Part shown: positions 24,426-36,040 of the stretch, piece by piece
How the letters are laid out: every line of letters starts with the position of its first letter
Position numbering within the stretch: the first letter of the stretch is position 1
Source of the DNA: Aquarana catesbeiana
Taxonomy: Eukaryota; Chordata; Amphibia; Anura; Ranidae
Reading direction: 5' to 3'
DNA: 64,000 bases
Assembly: GCF_042186555.1 (NCBI RefSeq)
Contig: NC_133326.1
Coordinates: 686,260,944 to 686,324,943 of the forward strand
Notes under the pieces: model-generated
Databases searched by the model: none
The model's input: only the letters and a program-made list of their open reading frames with translations
Told to the model about the DNA's origin: nothing
Program-made: the position numbers and the translations under genes

Positions 24426-24563
24426 CAATGATGACCATTCTGTCGTCAGCAATGAGCATCTTGCTGTGTATGTAAATGAGCTCAGTTACTAGGGAGCCAT
24501 CAGGCATGTCGCCGTGCGTCCGCAGACTGCAAACCGAGAGATACTGCCGCCAGCTATCGCCCA
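24426..24563 (-). CDS. PLD2: PLD2 exon: HKD catalytic motif 2
   Basis: The exon encodes SVCSLRTHGDMP, then the second HxKxxxxD motif in HSKMLIADD (H524, K526, D531). Together with HKD1 this completes the active site, so the encoded enzyme looks catalytically intact. The acceptor is CTGCAG and the donor is GTATGT. The glycine codon after VII is split, G|GT. Confidence 0.97.
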
Positions 24564-24658
24564 CTGCAGAAAGGAGAAGATAAAAACACCAAATACTAAA
24601 AAAAAATGCCAACAAATGGCCCAAACCCTCCATGACACCCAGACCCTCCAATACGTAC

Positions 24659-24708
24659 TCTCCTCCTTAAGCTGAGAGATGATCGAATTCTCCCCACGGC
24701 AAATAGAA
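24659..24708 (-). CDS. PLD2: PLD2 micro-exon: ICRGENSI segment
   Basis: A 50-bp exon encoding SICRGENSIISQLKEE plus split codons at both ends. Its phase matches both neighbours exactly. The acceptor is TTCCAG and the donor is GTACGT. CRGENSI is conserved before HKD2 in animal PLDs. Confidence 0.94.
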
Positions 24709-24837
24709 CTGGAAAAGAGACGACTTACAATTATTAATTTAGTGAACTTTTTATGACAAAGCCGCCATGATGGCTCCAGCCAGACAGGCCTACGGTAAGG
24801 TTGGAAACCTGATTAATGATCAGGATAACGGTATTAC

Positions 24838-24951
24838 CTGTATGTGAAGTGCAAAATGGCCTGGATGGAGTTTCCCCCTCCCATTTCAATGTTCCCCTCG
24901 AAGCCTGGTAATAGAGGGATGACGATAAAGACTCGGAAGGTGGCGTTGTCC
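24838..24951 (-). CDS. PLD2: PLD2 exon: PLLPGFEG segment
   Basis: The exon encodes DNATFRVFIVIPLLPGFEG, then GGGNSIQAILHFTY. IPLLPGFEG and the GGGNSIQAILHF block are conserved in PLD1/PLD2, and SIQAILHFTY is the PLD2-like form. The acceptor is TTGCAG and the donor is GTAATA. Confidence 0.96.
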
Positions 24952-24959
24952 CTGCAAAG

Positions 24960-26160
24960 ACGGATCACTCATCAGCGGCCAGCGTGACTCATTTCAGTTC
25001 ATACATGTGTAAGCATGCAAATCCACATTGATAGAAAACACTCGTTGTTGCCAACCAGGTCTTTTTAAACTTATAAGGCTATGGGCAGTAAATCTCAAGG
25101 GGTACACCATGTACCACATCACCCATAATAGTTTAAAAATGCCACACAACAAAATATTGGGGGGAAATGCAGAGGGTCCCACACAACGCCAGTGCATCAG
25201 AAAAGAGGTCATTTATGGGGGACAGAGGACCCAGCAAAAACGCCCAAATAATATCCAATAGGCAGGGAAGGAAAAACAACCAAGAGGACTGCCTAGGCAC
25301 TAAACCAAGATGGAGGGCTTTACAATCAGATGTCCTGACAAGTGCTTTAACACCATCCCTCAAAAACATGCTGAATTAAGAATTCACATCCTCGTAAACG
25401 AGGCCTAAAACGTTTTTTTTTTTTTTTCTTCTTTTATTCAAAAACTGTAAAAATCATCAGTACGGAAAAAAACAAATCCATCAACTCATGTTGAGAGAAC
25501 CACTGAGAGTTTTGTTGGAGCCATTCCCACCTCTTTCGCAAGCTCAAAATGGCTTGAAACATTGCTGTTTCTCTGAAGAATTGTTGACAAAGCCAATCTC
25601 TTCTAAACTCTACTGCTCCAAGTTGCTTCAATGCATCCACTGGCCGTGGGTGACAGGCCTATCATGGGATTTGTTTCTACCCTGCAACCATTAACAAAGG
25701 TCCAGGTCAAACACCATTGTGGTTTATCATTAGATTTAATAAACTTTATTGACACCACTACATGGCCAGTCTTGCACCTAGGAGGTCCCCTTCAATCAGG
25801 GTCATGTCCATCAGGTGTATTGGTTCAAGAAGGGTCATGTAGAGGTGTCAAAGATTTGTGACCTGGACTTTGTTCATGAGTTGACTAGGGTTTTATTCTA
25901 GAACTGCTATTTTTATATTTTTAAATTATAACAGCTGCTAATTTGACCTAATTTTTGCCAGATGGGGTGGTGAACTTTACAGGCAATGTCCCAAGGTACA
26001 TATGCTACTTTCCTTTGGAACAGTGCACATTCACATTTCATACATGGACCTATTAAAGTACAATTTCTTTGGACAGAGAGGGGGAAGTGGTGAAGCACCT
26101 GCCAGTTTTTTTTCACCATTCATTGTAGGAATGTCACCTGGAAAGTGAGGAAAATCTCCC
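24960..26160. other. PLD2 intron sequence without recognised features
   Basis: No exon, RNA gene or nameable repeat was seen, apart from a T-run at 25413-25428. Confidence 0.45.
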
Positions 26161-26442
26161 CAATGAGGTTACAGTTAGTCAGGTTGAAAAAAGACACAAG
26201 TCCATCTAGTTCAACCAATAAAGAAAAAAATCATACAATCCCATACACACAATCTTTCACCCAAAATTGATCCAGAGGAAGGCAAAAACCCCAATAAAGC
26301 ATGATCCAATTTGCTACAGCAGGAGAAAATATTCCTTCCTGATCCCCCAAGAGGCAATTGGATAGTCCCTGGATCAACTTTACCTATAAATGTTAGTATC
26401 CAGTTATATTATGTACATTAAGGAAATAATCCAGGCCTTTTT

Positions 26443-26716
26443 TAAGGCTGGGTTCACACCTATGTTAATTGGATGCGGGTTTCCCCACATCCATGTCGCA
26501 TAGCAGGAAAATGTGACTGGCTCTCTATGGAGCCGGTTCACACATCTCTGCAGCAGGTCTGGTGTGTTTTGCAGGAAAAACGTGTGCCTTTTTTGATCCG
26601 TTTCAGGTCCGAATTCAGCCCAAAATATCGGGCTGAAATCAGACCTGAAATGGTGAACCAGGATGCACCGGACCCCTGCTGTGCGACGGATCCATCTTAG
26701 GTGTGAACCCAGCCTA
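26443..26716. mobile_element. MITE with GGCTGGGTTCACACCTA ends
   Basis: The left end TTAAGGCTGGGTTCACACCT matches the reversed right end TTAGGCTGGGTTCACACCT. It is inserted in the LINE tail in a PLD2 intron. No ORF. Confidence 0.85.
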
Positions 26717-26783
26717 AAGAAATCTACTGAGCTGGCAAGAACCACCTCTGGAGGGAGTCTATTCCACATTTTCACAGCTCTTA

Positions 26784-27224
26784 AGCCTCGTACACACGAT
26801 TGGATTGTTGGCCAACAAAGCGTCAGACTTGCGTCCAAAGGGCATTTGCCTGGAGCTTGTCTTGCATACAAACGGTACACAATTGTCGGCCAACAAACGC
26901 GAACGTAGGGACGTACTACGTGGAATTTCAGCTCTTGAGCGCCACCCTTTTGGGCACCTTCTGCTAATGTTGTGTTTGGTGAGCATTGATTCCGAGCATG
27001 CGTGTTTGTACTTTGGACTTTTGTGCGACGGACTTGTGTACATACGATAGGAAAATCTGACAACAGATCGTTGTCCACCAAAAATTTACTAGCCTGCCAT
27101 CCAACATTTGTTGGCGGAAAGTTGGACAACAATTGTCTGAAGGAGCATACTAACGGTCGGATTTTAGGCAAACAGTCTCATCACACAATTCCCTGCCGAA
27201 AATCCGATCGTGTGTACAAGGCTT
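26784..27224. mobile_element. TA-flanked palindromic MITE, copy D
   Basis: TA on both sides; ends AGCCTCGTACACACGATTGG and, reversed, AAGCCTTGTACACACGATCG. Interior is close to copy C, including the TTTCAGCTCTTGAGCGCCAC block. Confidence 0.87.
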
Positions 27225-27889
27225 TACTGTGAAGAAACCTTTCCGCATTTGTCAACACAACTTCCTGACTTCTTATCCTCAGGAGCATCCTGGTTGGGTC
27301 TTTCATCTATAAGCTGTTTTAGCTGGTTCTGAAGCCTCTAACTCTAAAAAACAGTTGGACATTCTTCAGAAATCCATGGTGGACATTAGATTCCAGTACA
27401 GGCATTGTTGAAGACCAACTACAAAGAAAGTGATGGGTAACCAAATGATGGCCAAACCACAGCTCCAACTGGTTTTAGCCTCATCTGCTCAGTGACATCA
27501 TCTGATTGGTGGAGGAACCATGGTGGATTAGTAGTGGGAAGGTATAGAGGACTATAAACTTCCTGTACCTCTCTATTTGCTATTGCACAAAAATGAACAG
27601 AAACCCACAGTGCTCAGAGGACTTCTCCATAACCCATAATTCTGCAGACAGTGAAAGTCAATAGGAATTCTTCAAATGGAATGCTCAGTCGGTGCAGCTT
27701 GCCTCAACTATGGGAATGTAGCAGACAACTGTAGGAAAAAAAACAGAAGGGCACAAATGCCTAGTGCATTACCAAAACATGTATTAAAAAAAAAAAAGAA
27801 GCTGAATGCATACTCACAAAAGGTGAGAAAATGTAAGCTTTATATCACATCGGTAACAGAATAAGTGTTGAAGTGTCACCCAATCCAAT

Positions 27890-28055
27890 GTACCACAATG
27901 TCGGCAAGCTAATGCATTTCAGGGGGACGCATCCCTTTCCTCAGAGCTAGCTCTGAGGAAGGGGGTGTGTCCCCCGAAACGCACCACAACAATGTCAGCA
28001 AAGCCAACATGTTTCTGGGGATGCATCCCCTTTTTCAGAGATAGCTGGATCCATG
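27890..28055. repeat. Palindromic repeat with CTCTGAGGAAGGGG and CCGAAACGCACC
   Basis: The segment CATTTCAGGGGGACGCATCC with TTTCCTCAGAGCTAGCTCTG AGGAAGG forms a strong inverted repeat. A related phrase (GATGAACCGGAG, ACGAAACACGTCAAC) is near 32755. Part of a dispersed non-coding family. Confidence 0.5.
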
Positions 28056-28267
28056 GATCCGTTACCGATGTGATACAATGCTTACATTTTCTCATCTTTT
28101 GTGAATATGCATTCTGCTTCTTTGTTAATTTATTAATAAATCTTTTGGTAATGCACTAGGCAGTTGTTTTTTTTTTTCCTACAGTTATATGCTAGATTCC
28201 TGTACCTTTCTGCTGAATGCAACACTTTACCAGCTTTGATCAGTAAGTTACTATCATATTTACTCAC

Positions 28268-28356
28268 TTGTGCGCTCGGCTTATTCTCTTAACGATGGCT
28301 TCGGCGATGGAGTTCTGTGTTGTCCTTCCACCCGCACAACTGATGAAGAACTGATT
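28268..28356 (-). CDS. PLD2: PLD2 exon: NQFFIS segment
   Basis: The exon encodes NQFFISCAGGRTTQNSIAEA and IVKRISRAHK. IENQFFIS, formed across the join, is nearly invariant in eukaryotic PLD. The acceptor is TCTAG and the donor is GTGAGT. It ends with two bases of a lysine codon completed by the next exon. Confidence 0.95.
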
Positions 28357-28723
28357 CTAGAGGAAAAAATAGGTAAAAAAAGGTAGGAATTTTAGACAGT
28401 AGGTTCTCAACTGTGCTGCTGAGGCTAAGCTTTGGGCACCTCTGGGTCACATGGTCTGTGGATACAACATTGGTGTGAACTGGGACTGCTGAGAGCTAAA
28501 ATGAATCTCTGGAATTGTTGGGTGCTACTTAGAGGAGACAGTGGAAAGCTTTATTAAAGGCTTCCTGCATTAGTGAAATACCATGTCCTGAAGAGTTGCA
28601 GACCACCTTAGGGTCATACTAGTACCAGTAAAGCCAGTTTCACATTGGTCAGGAGGGGGGAGAAATTGAGTCCCCGTATTTTTTGTGGTCGGGTAAGCAG
28701 TAGTATGAGTGTAGCTATCTCAC

Positions 28724-28828
28724 CTCTATGTAGACGTAGTGTTCAGCATTGGATATGCAGTGCACGTAGGCGTTGTGAATGGAGGATTCGTTACATCCCA
28801 CAGACCAGCAATCAACCGACCGCAACAA
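28724..28828 (-). CDS. PLD2: PLD2 exon: LLRSVDCWS segment
   Basis: Thirty-five complete codons encode LLRSVDCWSVG, then SSIHNAYVHCISNAEHYVY and IE, leading into NQFFIS in the next exon. The acceptor is TTGCAG and the donor is GTGAGA, both phase 0. Confidence 0.94.
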
Positions 28829-28975
28829 CTGCAATGAGAAGGAAATTTAGGTCACTCTGCAGAGTAATGTACCAAATCTCCTGAACACACATACATGTAC
28901 ACTGACACCATGTGCAATAATCCAAAGCAATGTGAAATTTTAACATCCATAAGCCTCAATTAACAAATTAATTAT

Positions 28976-29412
28976 ATTAAAGATGAATTCCAGGTATGAA
29001 AATGTTTACAGCTTGGACCAATGTAAGTATGAACGCGCTATACCCATGGGATCCTCGTAGGAACCTGGAAATCAGTGTACTAGAGACCTGTAGACCTACT
29101 TTACGAGACACAGCTACTCCAGTGATCTCTACTTGCTTCCGGGTCTGAGTGGCCTGCCCTTCCCCACCTCTCCACCTTTTCTAATCAGAGAATGATTTGC
29201 ATACACTGAGAAAATGCAAAGTTTTCTCTAAAATGACGCTCGTGCACTGCTGAGTGGTCGACCTCCTGTGTTCAGAATGCACAACGGCAACCACTGGGAT
29301 CCCACAGATATGACACATTCATACTTACATTGGTCCAAGCTGGTCCAATGTAACTATACAAAAAAAATAAAAAATAAATAAATAAAAAAATGCCATACCT
29401 GGAACTTTGTAC
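28976..29412. mobile_element. MITE with inverted CCAGGTATG ends
   Basis: The left end AATTCCAGGTATG is mirrored by CATACCTGGAACTTT on the right. The adjoining arms CAGCTTGGACCAATGTAAGT and TACTTACATTGGTCCAAGCT are exact reverse complements. Located in the PLD2 intron upstream of exon 28724-28828. Confidence 0.8.
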
Positions 29413-29639
29413 ATGGCTCCTGCCCTCTGCACTGCCTTAACCAGTTGGGCATACCACACACGCCCTAAAAACGCCCTAAAAACTTCATCTAAATATTTAG
29501 GGCGTTTGTGGTATGTCCTGCTTCTCCTCCTACCCTGCAGAGCCCTGACAGCAGTTTTTAGGAATCCTGGCTGCCATTTTGACAGCTGGGACTTGTTCTG
29601 CATGACAGAAGTGGCTGCAGCTACTGTGTAAATTAACGC

Positions 29640-30170
29640 TCGCAGGATAGTGCCCGCAGTGCCAATAAGAACAATATAGCAACTGTATTGTTACGTTGTA
29701 ATTACTCTGGTTTATGCATAGCAGATCAAAGAGGTTTGCAGAAACAATCATTTTCCAAACTGGCAATTTGTGTGATTGGCACAGTGCTCTTCCAAGAAGT
29801 CAAATCAAGCGTTTTTTTGCAAATGATTTGGTTTTTAATTGTGTACTTTATAAAATATATATTTATTTTTTTGTTTTGGATAGAGTGGAGAGGGGTTAGA
29901 ATCCCTGGCAGGTTTTTATTGGTGTCTGGGACTCCATTAGCAGCATTCACCCTATTTGTCCTGTTTATGGTTATCAACAAAAGTGAAAGTGGAAGGAAAT
30001 CCTATTATGGATTGTCACCAGAACAGGAACAGAGGAGAAATCTTCCAATGGGGACACTAGTACTGGTGACAACCAGGGATTCCCTCATTTTGAAGGAATT
30101 TTCTCTCACTTCCCATCTTGGCTATGGGACAGGAAGTGAAGGTAAATCTCCCCAAATCGGACACATATAG
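29640..30170. other. PLD2 intron, no feature recognised
   Basis: A long open frame (29688-30170) contains a hydrophobic stretch, but it has no family resemblance and is probably chance or decayed repeat sequence. Confidence 0.4.
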
Positions 30171-30290
30171 TTACATAGTAGGTGAGGTTGAAAAAAGACA
30201 CAAGTCCATCAAGTCCAACCTATGTGTGTGATTATGTGACACAGATGGGGGAAAAAATGGCAGAGGTTATAACCCTTTTTGACTCAATCC
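30171..30290 (-). mobile_element. CR1 LINE 3' tail fragment
   Basis: In minus orientation it gives GGTTGGACTTGATGGACTTG, then TGTCTTTTTTCAACCTCACC and TACTATGTAACTA, the same 3' end as the CR1 copy at 50200-50254. Confidence 0.8.
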
Positions 30291-30782
30291 AAAATGAAAA
30301 CAAAGTTTTGCCTTTAGTCTTACTTTAGGGCTCTGCCACTTCTAGAGTTAGTTTACACTTGGCAGTTGGGGGTGGGGGAGGTAAAAATATGTGGTTAAAC
30401 CATCTTCCCCATCTACCAACCCCCTTAAGCGGCAAAGTCAGCCAGACAGGGTTGCTGCGATGCTTTGCGGCATGGCTAATATTATCCTTCCTTTCACATT
30501 CAATGGGCAGTACCGCCGCCATATTTAAATGAATGGGTCTGCTCCACAACCACCAGTCAATTATCCAGAGATTGACGCCTACAGCACCAAAAGAGTACCG
30601 CTGCAGGGGTACGGTGGAGAACAGAGGATTTCAGATTTCGAGGAACACATTAACCCCAGCACAAGGCACATTTCTGATTTGATGTAGGTCCCTTGTGCTT
30701 ATTTAAAAAAAAAAAACTTACCTAAATTTTAACAGAACTGGAAATACACTTTAAATTGGATCTCCAATTGTCCAACTATGGG

Positions 30783-30952
30783 GGAGATTTACTAAAACTG
30801 AAGCACTCAGAATCTGGTGAAGCTGTGCACAGTAGCCAATCAGCTTCCAACTTCAGCTTGTTCAACTAAGCTTTGGCAATAAAAGCGAAGCTGATTGGTT
30901 TCTATGCAGAGCTGCACCAGATTTTGCGCTCTCCAGTTTTAGTAAATCTCCT
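30783..30952. mobile_element. MITE with GGAGATTTACTAAAACTG ends
   Basis: The left arm GGAGATTTACTAAAACTG pairs with CAGTTTTAGTAAATCTCC at the right (reverse complement GGAGATTTACTAAAACTG, exact). The interior repeats AGCCAATCAGCTTC and GAAGCTGATTGGTTTC in opposite orientation. Fragments of the family lie near 33733-33850 and 36408-37204. Confidence 0.85.
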
Positions 30953-31249
30953 ATCTGTATATATACATACAAAGCAAGGGTACTAAAACAACTGTGATTC
31001 TTGCCTGCCTCCTAGCTGTAGATAGGGAACAAGGAAACAAGCCATTCCAGTGCACCTGATGAAATCTTCCATAATCAGTGGGGGGTTCTGCGTTCACTTT
31101 TCTAATGTATAGATTAATCTCTCCCCCCCCCAAAAAAAAAAAAAAAAAAAAAAAAACATCTAGATGTGGAACAACTTCAGTGCTGCAGGGCATGCCAGTA
31201 ATCTGACACCCAGCTCTGTGCGGATGTCTAGGCGAGACAGTGAGCCAAT

Positions 31250-31870
31250 TACTATTATTATTATTATAATACAGGATTTATATAGCTCCAACAGTTTACG
31301 CATCGCTTTACAACATAAAAGGGGGACAATACAGTTATAATACAATAAAATACAAGAAGATTAAGAGGGCCCTGCTCAGAAGAGCTTACAATCTAATAGG
31401 GTGGGGCAGGTGGTACAAAAGGTTGTAACTGTGGGAAATGAGCTGATGGAAGTGGTAGAAGATTAGTTGGAGACATGATAGGCTTTCCTGAAGAGATGAG
31501 TTTTCAGGGATTGCCTGAAGGTAGCAAGAGTAGGGGATAGCCGGACAGGTTGAGGTAGCGAGTTCCAGAGGATGGGAGAGGCTCTGGAGAAATCCTGGAG
31601 ACGAGCATGGGAGGAGGAGACGAGACAACTTGAGAGTAGGAGGTCTTGAGAAGACCTTGAGAGGGGGATTCGGGTGATATTTGGAGACAAGACTGGTGAT
31701 GTAGCTCGGGGCAGAGTTTGTGAATGGCTTTGTATGTTGTGGTTAGTATTTTGAATTTAATTCGCTGGGTGATCGGGAGCCAGTGTAGGGATTGGAGGAG
31801 AGGGTTGGTAAGGTGGATAAGTCTAAAGCAGGGGAGGTGAGGATTTTGGAAAAACCTGTCTACAGACATT
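31250..31870 (-). mobile_element. L2/Rex-like LINE 3' fragment with ORF2 C-terminus
   Basis: The minus strand encodes PLLQSLHWLPITQRIKFKI, then YKAIHKLCP, the hallmark HWLPxxxRIxFKIL tail of L2/Rex-type reverse-transcriptase ORFs, and in another frame SPILWNSLPQPVRLSPTL. The 3' tail ends with AGCTATATAAATCCTG and an ATA microsatellite at 31250-31270. It is 5' truncated and frameshifted, and homologous to 9842-10262. Confidence 0.85.
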
Positions 31871-32194
31871 TATGGTTATGGACATCATTGCAAGTGAAAA
31901 TCCTTTTTTTTTTTTTTTTTTTTTTTTAAAACGTGGTGCCAATTGCAATGTTTAGGTGACTTTTAATTACAAAAAAAATGTATTTAATTACAAATAAAAA
32001 TTTTAACTACAAATAAAAAATAAAAGCTGACATAGCAATTATATGTTATATTAAGTGATAAAACAGGTTTTCTTTTAAAAGAAAGTTTACAGTTCTTTAA
32101 GACCTGGGAGCATGTGGCAATCTGCAATATAAACTATACGTATTGCCACGTCCACTGCACTCCATTTCCTCAATGGTTGAGTCTTCTTCCTCAC

Positions 32195-32308
32195 CTGCAC
32201 AGTGGCACTCTGGCATCCTGGCACGGAGTACGGATGTCTGTCCGCTGTGTTTAGAGATTTCGGTAGAAGATACGGGAATGACGGACCTTTATATTTCGAT
32301 TTGGTGGT
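32195..32308 (-). CDS. PLD2: PLD2 exon: PYLLPKS segment
   Basis: Thirty-eight complete codons encode TTKSKYKGPSFPYLLPKS followed by a less conserved stretch ending ATVQ. FPYLLPKS is a PLD1/PLD2 signature between the two catalytic motifs. The acceptor is CCTACAG and the donor is GTGAGG. Confidence 0.95.
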
Positions 32309-32814
32309 CTGTAGGGTACAAAACATATGGGAGTAACAAAGATCCGTGTGGATTTCAAGATACCTATATGTAGCAGAGCAGCCAGTAACATTCACAAATG
32401 AGGGTAAACATTCCTATAACGTGCAAAAAAAAAAAAAAAACAACAAAAAAAAGAAAAAAGATATTTTGCTGTTGTAAGGTTAACCCTGCCACCAGCCATT
32501 ATCCTACAAGTTTGAATGTGAAGTTTTACGTTTTTTTGATAATTAGCATTATCTTGTGTGAGTGTATTATTCATTTATTAAAAGATTTTTTTCGGTTTCC
32601 TTTATCCTCCTTTCAATACGGAATGGGTATATTGATTGATATGAATTGTTTTTGTGACACTTGATGCATTATATGAACTTTCAAGATCTTGTATAAAATC
32701 TTACAATAATCTATGTATTGTTACAGCACTCTTATACTGAGATTCCAGGTCCTGATGAACCGGAGTTTCCCACGAAACACGTCAACCTTCATCAGTTGAT
32801 CTCAAGGCCATAGT

Positions 32815-33355
32815 AACAGTATCCATCAACCCATCCATCCACTTATCCATCTACCAAGCTCTCTATCCATTTATCCTTCCATCCAACCATTTACTTATCC
32901 ATCAACCTATTCATCCACTTATCCATCTACCAAGCTCTCCATCCACTTATTCTTCCATCCATCCATTTACTTATCCGTCAACCCATCCATCCACTTATCG
33001 ATCTACCAAGCTCTCCATCCACCCATCCACCTATCTTTCCATCCAACCATTTACTTAACCATCAACCTATTTATTCACTTATCCATCTACCAAGCTCCAC
33101 ATCCACCCCATCCACTTATTCTTCCATTTATCCAACCAACCATTTACTTATCCATCAACCCATCCATCTACTTATCCATCTACCAAGCTCTCCATCCATC
33201 CACTTATCCTTCCATCCATTTAACCATTTACTTCTACACCAACCTATTCATCCACTTGCCCATCTACTAAGCTATTCATCCACCCATCAATTTTATCCTT
33301 CCCTCCATCCACATATCCAACAACCCATCCATTCACTCATCCATCCATCCATTAG
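32815..33355. repeat. CCAT-rich array with a larger repeated unit
   Basis: Degenerate CATCCACTTATCCATCTACC and AAGCTCTCCATCCA units alternate with CCAACCATTTACTTATCCAT, giving a larger unit of roughly 75-100 bp. Located in the PLD2 intron between exons 33486-33604 and 32195-32308. Confidence 0.85.
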
Positions 33356-33485
33356 ATACAACATTTTATAAAAGACATTGCTTTCTTTATTGGGACCCAA
33401 GGATATTTCATTTTTTAAAATATAACAGGTCAAGTAAACATACTCTTAATGAAGACGAGGGGGATCAAGGAATAAAAGTTCTCAC

Positions 33486-33604
33486 CTTTGTAAAGTTCCA
33501 CCTTTGAATAAAGTGTCTAGATGCATCCCTGGCAGCTTTACCTAGAATTACTGCACCTATGTCCCTCCATGGCATTCGTGGGTTTCTCAATCGATCAATG
33601 AAAT
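33486..33604 (-). CDS. PLD2: PLD2 exon: PRMPWRD segment
   Basis: The exon encodes FIDRLRNPRMPWRDIGAVI and then ARDASRHFIQRWNFTK, a highly conserved PLD block between the HKD motifs. The aspartate codon is split across the preceding join. Acceptor CTTTTAG and donor GTGAGA are canonical. Confidence 0.96.
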
Positions 33605-34018
33605 CTAAAAGTAAAAAAATACATATGGGTCCTGTCCTTTCCCTTGCAGGATGACACAGACCGAAGAGAGCAATGAGTGTGTCCATCAAACTATAGTGTG
33701 TCAGAGACAAAAAAAAAAAAAAAAAGTGAGCTATGGGGGAAATTTTACATTTTAAACTGGTGCACTTGGAATCTGGTGCAGCCGTGCATGGTAGCCAATC
33801 ACCTTCTAAATTCAGCTTGTTCATTAGGCTTTGACAATAAAACCCGATACATATAAAAGGGAGGTAGGTGTCTGTCTTCTTCCAAATCACAACGTATATA
33901 TAGGTACTGTGGTCGGCAAGTGGATAGAGAAGGGAGCTATGAGTTTTCCCGTCAATCTGTAGGGTGGCACAGATAGAAGAGAGTAACAGGTCTGTCTATC
34001 AACCTGTAGGTCTATTAC

Positions 34019-34145
34019 CTTCAAAAGGTTTGTCCAGTTGTACCCAGTCTTTAAATATCAAGTTACTGTAGTCTTTGCCCAGCCAGTATTGGGAGATCAT
34101 CTCAGCTTCCTCGGGGGACGCGTCCACAGCTGCAGTTCCATTCTG
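34019..34145 (-). CDS. PLD2: PLD2 exon: post-HKD1 linker and WLGKDYSN segment
   Basis: This exon encodes a variable linker (QNGTAAVDASPEEAE) and then YWLGKDYSNLIFKDWVQLD, conserved in PLD1/PLD2. An upstream AG at 34168-34169 would give the wrong frame, so the in-frame acceptor TCTCAG was chosen. The next three bases are CAG, making a NAGNAG acceptor that could drop one glutamine. The donor is GTAATA. No long PLD1-type loop is present. Confidence 0.92.
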
Positions 34146-34388
34146 CTGAGAGACAGCGGGATGCCACCTTATAGGAGAAGAGAAACAGACAGCGAGAGGA
34201 CAGACCATGAAAGAAAAGAGACATCAGAGAAAAGAAGGAGATAATGGCGAAGGTTAAATGGAGTATGAGGAGAAGTTATAGGGCCTGTCCACTGAAAGCA
34301 GATATTTCATTTATAATGAGTTAAATGTACTAAATGAGGATATGGAGAAATAGTTATAGTTATGAGAAGTCACAAAGAGTAAACCTTC

Positions 34389-36040
34389 TGCAGCACCCTG
34401 GTGTTAGGCAAGGTTGCTAACAAATTTAGTTTTCTAGGTGGTAACCATCCTGGCTGATTGTTAGGGAGATCCACTGACCTTTTCCTAAATCTGGGTTTGA
34501 TGCACTTCTCTTCTGTCACTAGGTAGCATTGTTTCCTGTGGCATTGGATTGACAAAGGCATAGTGAATCCAAACTAGGAGTGGATGGGTTGTCTCAGCCA
34601 ATTGGCAGGGGTTTCTTTGCCCTTGGCCTGCTGGGAGAGCCTATTTATTCGGGAGGAGTCAGGTGATCAGGGTTCTGTGCCACCTGGATGGCTGTCTGGG
34701 TGGACGTGTGTCAAAAAGCTCCTGGCTGCTAGACCAGAAGCCCGAGGTCCATGCGGAAGTATCTGGTTGCTAGGCGGTCTGAGGCCTATCCAGGTGGGAA
34801 GCAAGCAGCGCAGGGCTGGGGCTATAGGCTTGGAGCCCAACCAAGTTGCAGGGGGTTCTGCTGCCTGGAGAACCAAGTAGTTGCCACAGGTGAAGGAAAG
34901 CAGTTGCCGTCAGAGATGACCACTCCTGTCGCCAGAGGCAAGCAAGAGCCAGAGTCAGAGGTAAAGGGGACACAGTCGCCAGCAAGGGACAATCTCTCCT
35001 GTTATCAGAGGCCAAGTTCTGTGGAGACTGAAGAAGTACAAGCATGGTGCTCACAGTTCACCTATTTTGCAGCCTTACTTATCAGCTCTGCTCAGGCCAT
35101 GCGTTCCACGGAGCTTCTGACATCACTTCCGGTTTCCCTGTGGCACAGGGGAACCGGAAGTAACGTCTTAACTCGAAGAACAAAACACCGCCCATAGTGA
35201 TACTATGGGCGGAAGTTGCTCAGCGCGATGGAATGCGCCACAAAGCAGGTAAAAATCCTGCAAATGAAGCGCCTCGTCTGCAATCTCGTGATTGCATTGA
35301 CGTGGCGCTTCCCATGTGTCCCCTATGGTCGGGCCGCCACTGGTTTGCAGAGGATTCAGCAGGTTAGCTGAAGAGCCAAGTGTGGTTGACACCTGGTTAG
35401 TTGTGAAGGAGCTCAAGGGATCCAGTGGTGGCTGAGATCTGAAGAGTCTAGTGAGAGACTGGGAGCTCAGCGAGAGGATCTACAACGGGATACTGTGAGT
35501 AGTGATCTGCATTTAAGTTGAAGTTACAAGTTCAGTTACTATAGGAGACAGTGGTCTACAGATATAGTTTGCTGCAATCCAGCCCTTGAACTGTATAGCT
35601 GTTCTCCTATTCCTATTTTTGTCTCGGAGCCTGTCAAGTGTTTTGAATCTGGTCTAAGGGTGTTCAGGCCCTAACCCTCTCTCCCCAGTTCTGTTAAGAG
35701 ACAATAAATCTCTTTTTGCATTCTCAAAGTGTCTAGCGCCCAACTTACTCTATCTACACCCTACCCACTATGCCTAGTAACCCACACGGTGAAGATGGAT
35801 GTCAGCTCTCCCTGACTCTGGAGGTCACCTTTAGGCCTCTAGGGTAGAGTTGCCACCTCATCCCTTTAAACCTGAACACATATTAATTACACAGGTTCTG
35901 TGGCTGATTAAGGTGGTAATTAAACTCACTTGGTGCCTTATCTGCATTAAATTTGCCTCAAAACCTGTGTAATTCATATGTGTTCGGGTTTAAAGGGATT
36001 AGGTGGCAACCCTGCTCTAGGAGTTGGGGCCAAGGCTGCA
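34389..36040 (+). mobile_element. Solo LTR (copy 2) with 4-bp target duplication and nested hAT MITE
   Basis: Begins TGCAGCACCC and ends AAGGCTGCA, so the end repeat is TGCAG/CTGCA. It is flanked by CTTC on both sides (34385-34388 and 36041-36044). It matches the solo LTR at 13800-15036 in opposite orientation, including GACAATAAATCTCTTTTTGC and the CTAACCCTCTC block. A 170-bp hAT MITE (35845-36014) interrupts it near its 3' end. No internal coding region adjoins it. Confidence 0.8.
35845..36014. mobile_element. hAT-type MITE inside the solo LTR
   Basis: Left end TAGAGTTGCCACCTCATCCC, reversed right end CAGGGTTGCCACCTAATCCC. It is almost fully palindromic, with arms sharing CTTTAAACC and ACACAT-TTAATTACACAGG. 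Flanked by CTCTAGG plus one variable base (35837-35844 and 36015-36022), an 8-bp duplication with one mismatch. Confidence 0.88.

Larger units (their letters stand above)
26169..27240 (-). mobile_element. CR1-type LINE 3' end, interrupted by two MITEs
   Basis: In minus orientation the end reads GACTTGTGTCTTTTTTCAAC followed by CTGACTAACTG, related to the CR1 3' end at 50200-50254. It holds a MITE (26443-26716) and TA-flanked MITE copy D (26784-27224). The segments TAAAGAAATCTACTGAG and AGTCTATTCCACATTTTCAC between them belong to the LINE 3' region. Confidence 0.7.

Noticed and set aside
29688..30170. 160-codon plus-strand ORF with a hydrophobic segment
   Set aside because: No family resemblance, inside a PLD2 intron, and ends at a CR1 tail; likely chance or decayed repeat.
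34145..34167. Acceptor at 34168-34169 for the exon starting 34145
   Set aside because: It would shift the frame relative to the HKD1 exon, which ends on a complete codon; the internal acceptor keeps phase.
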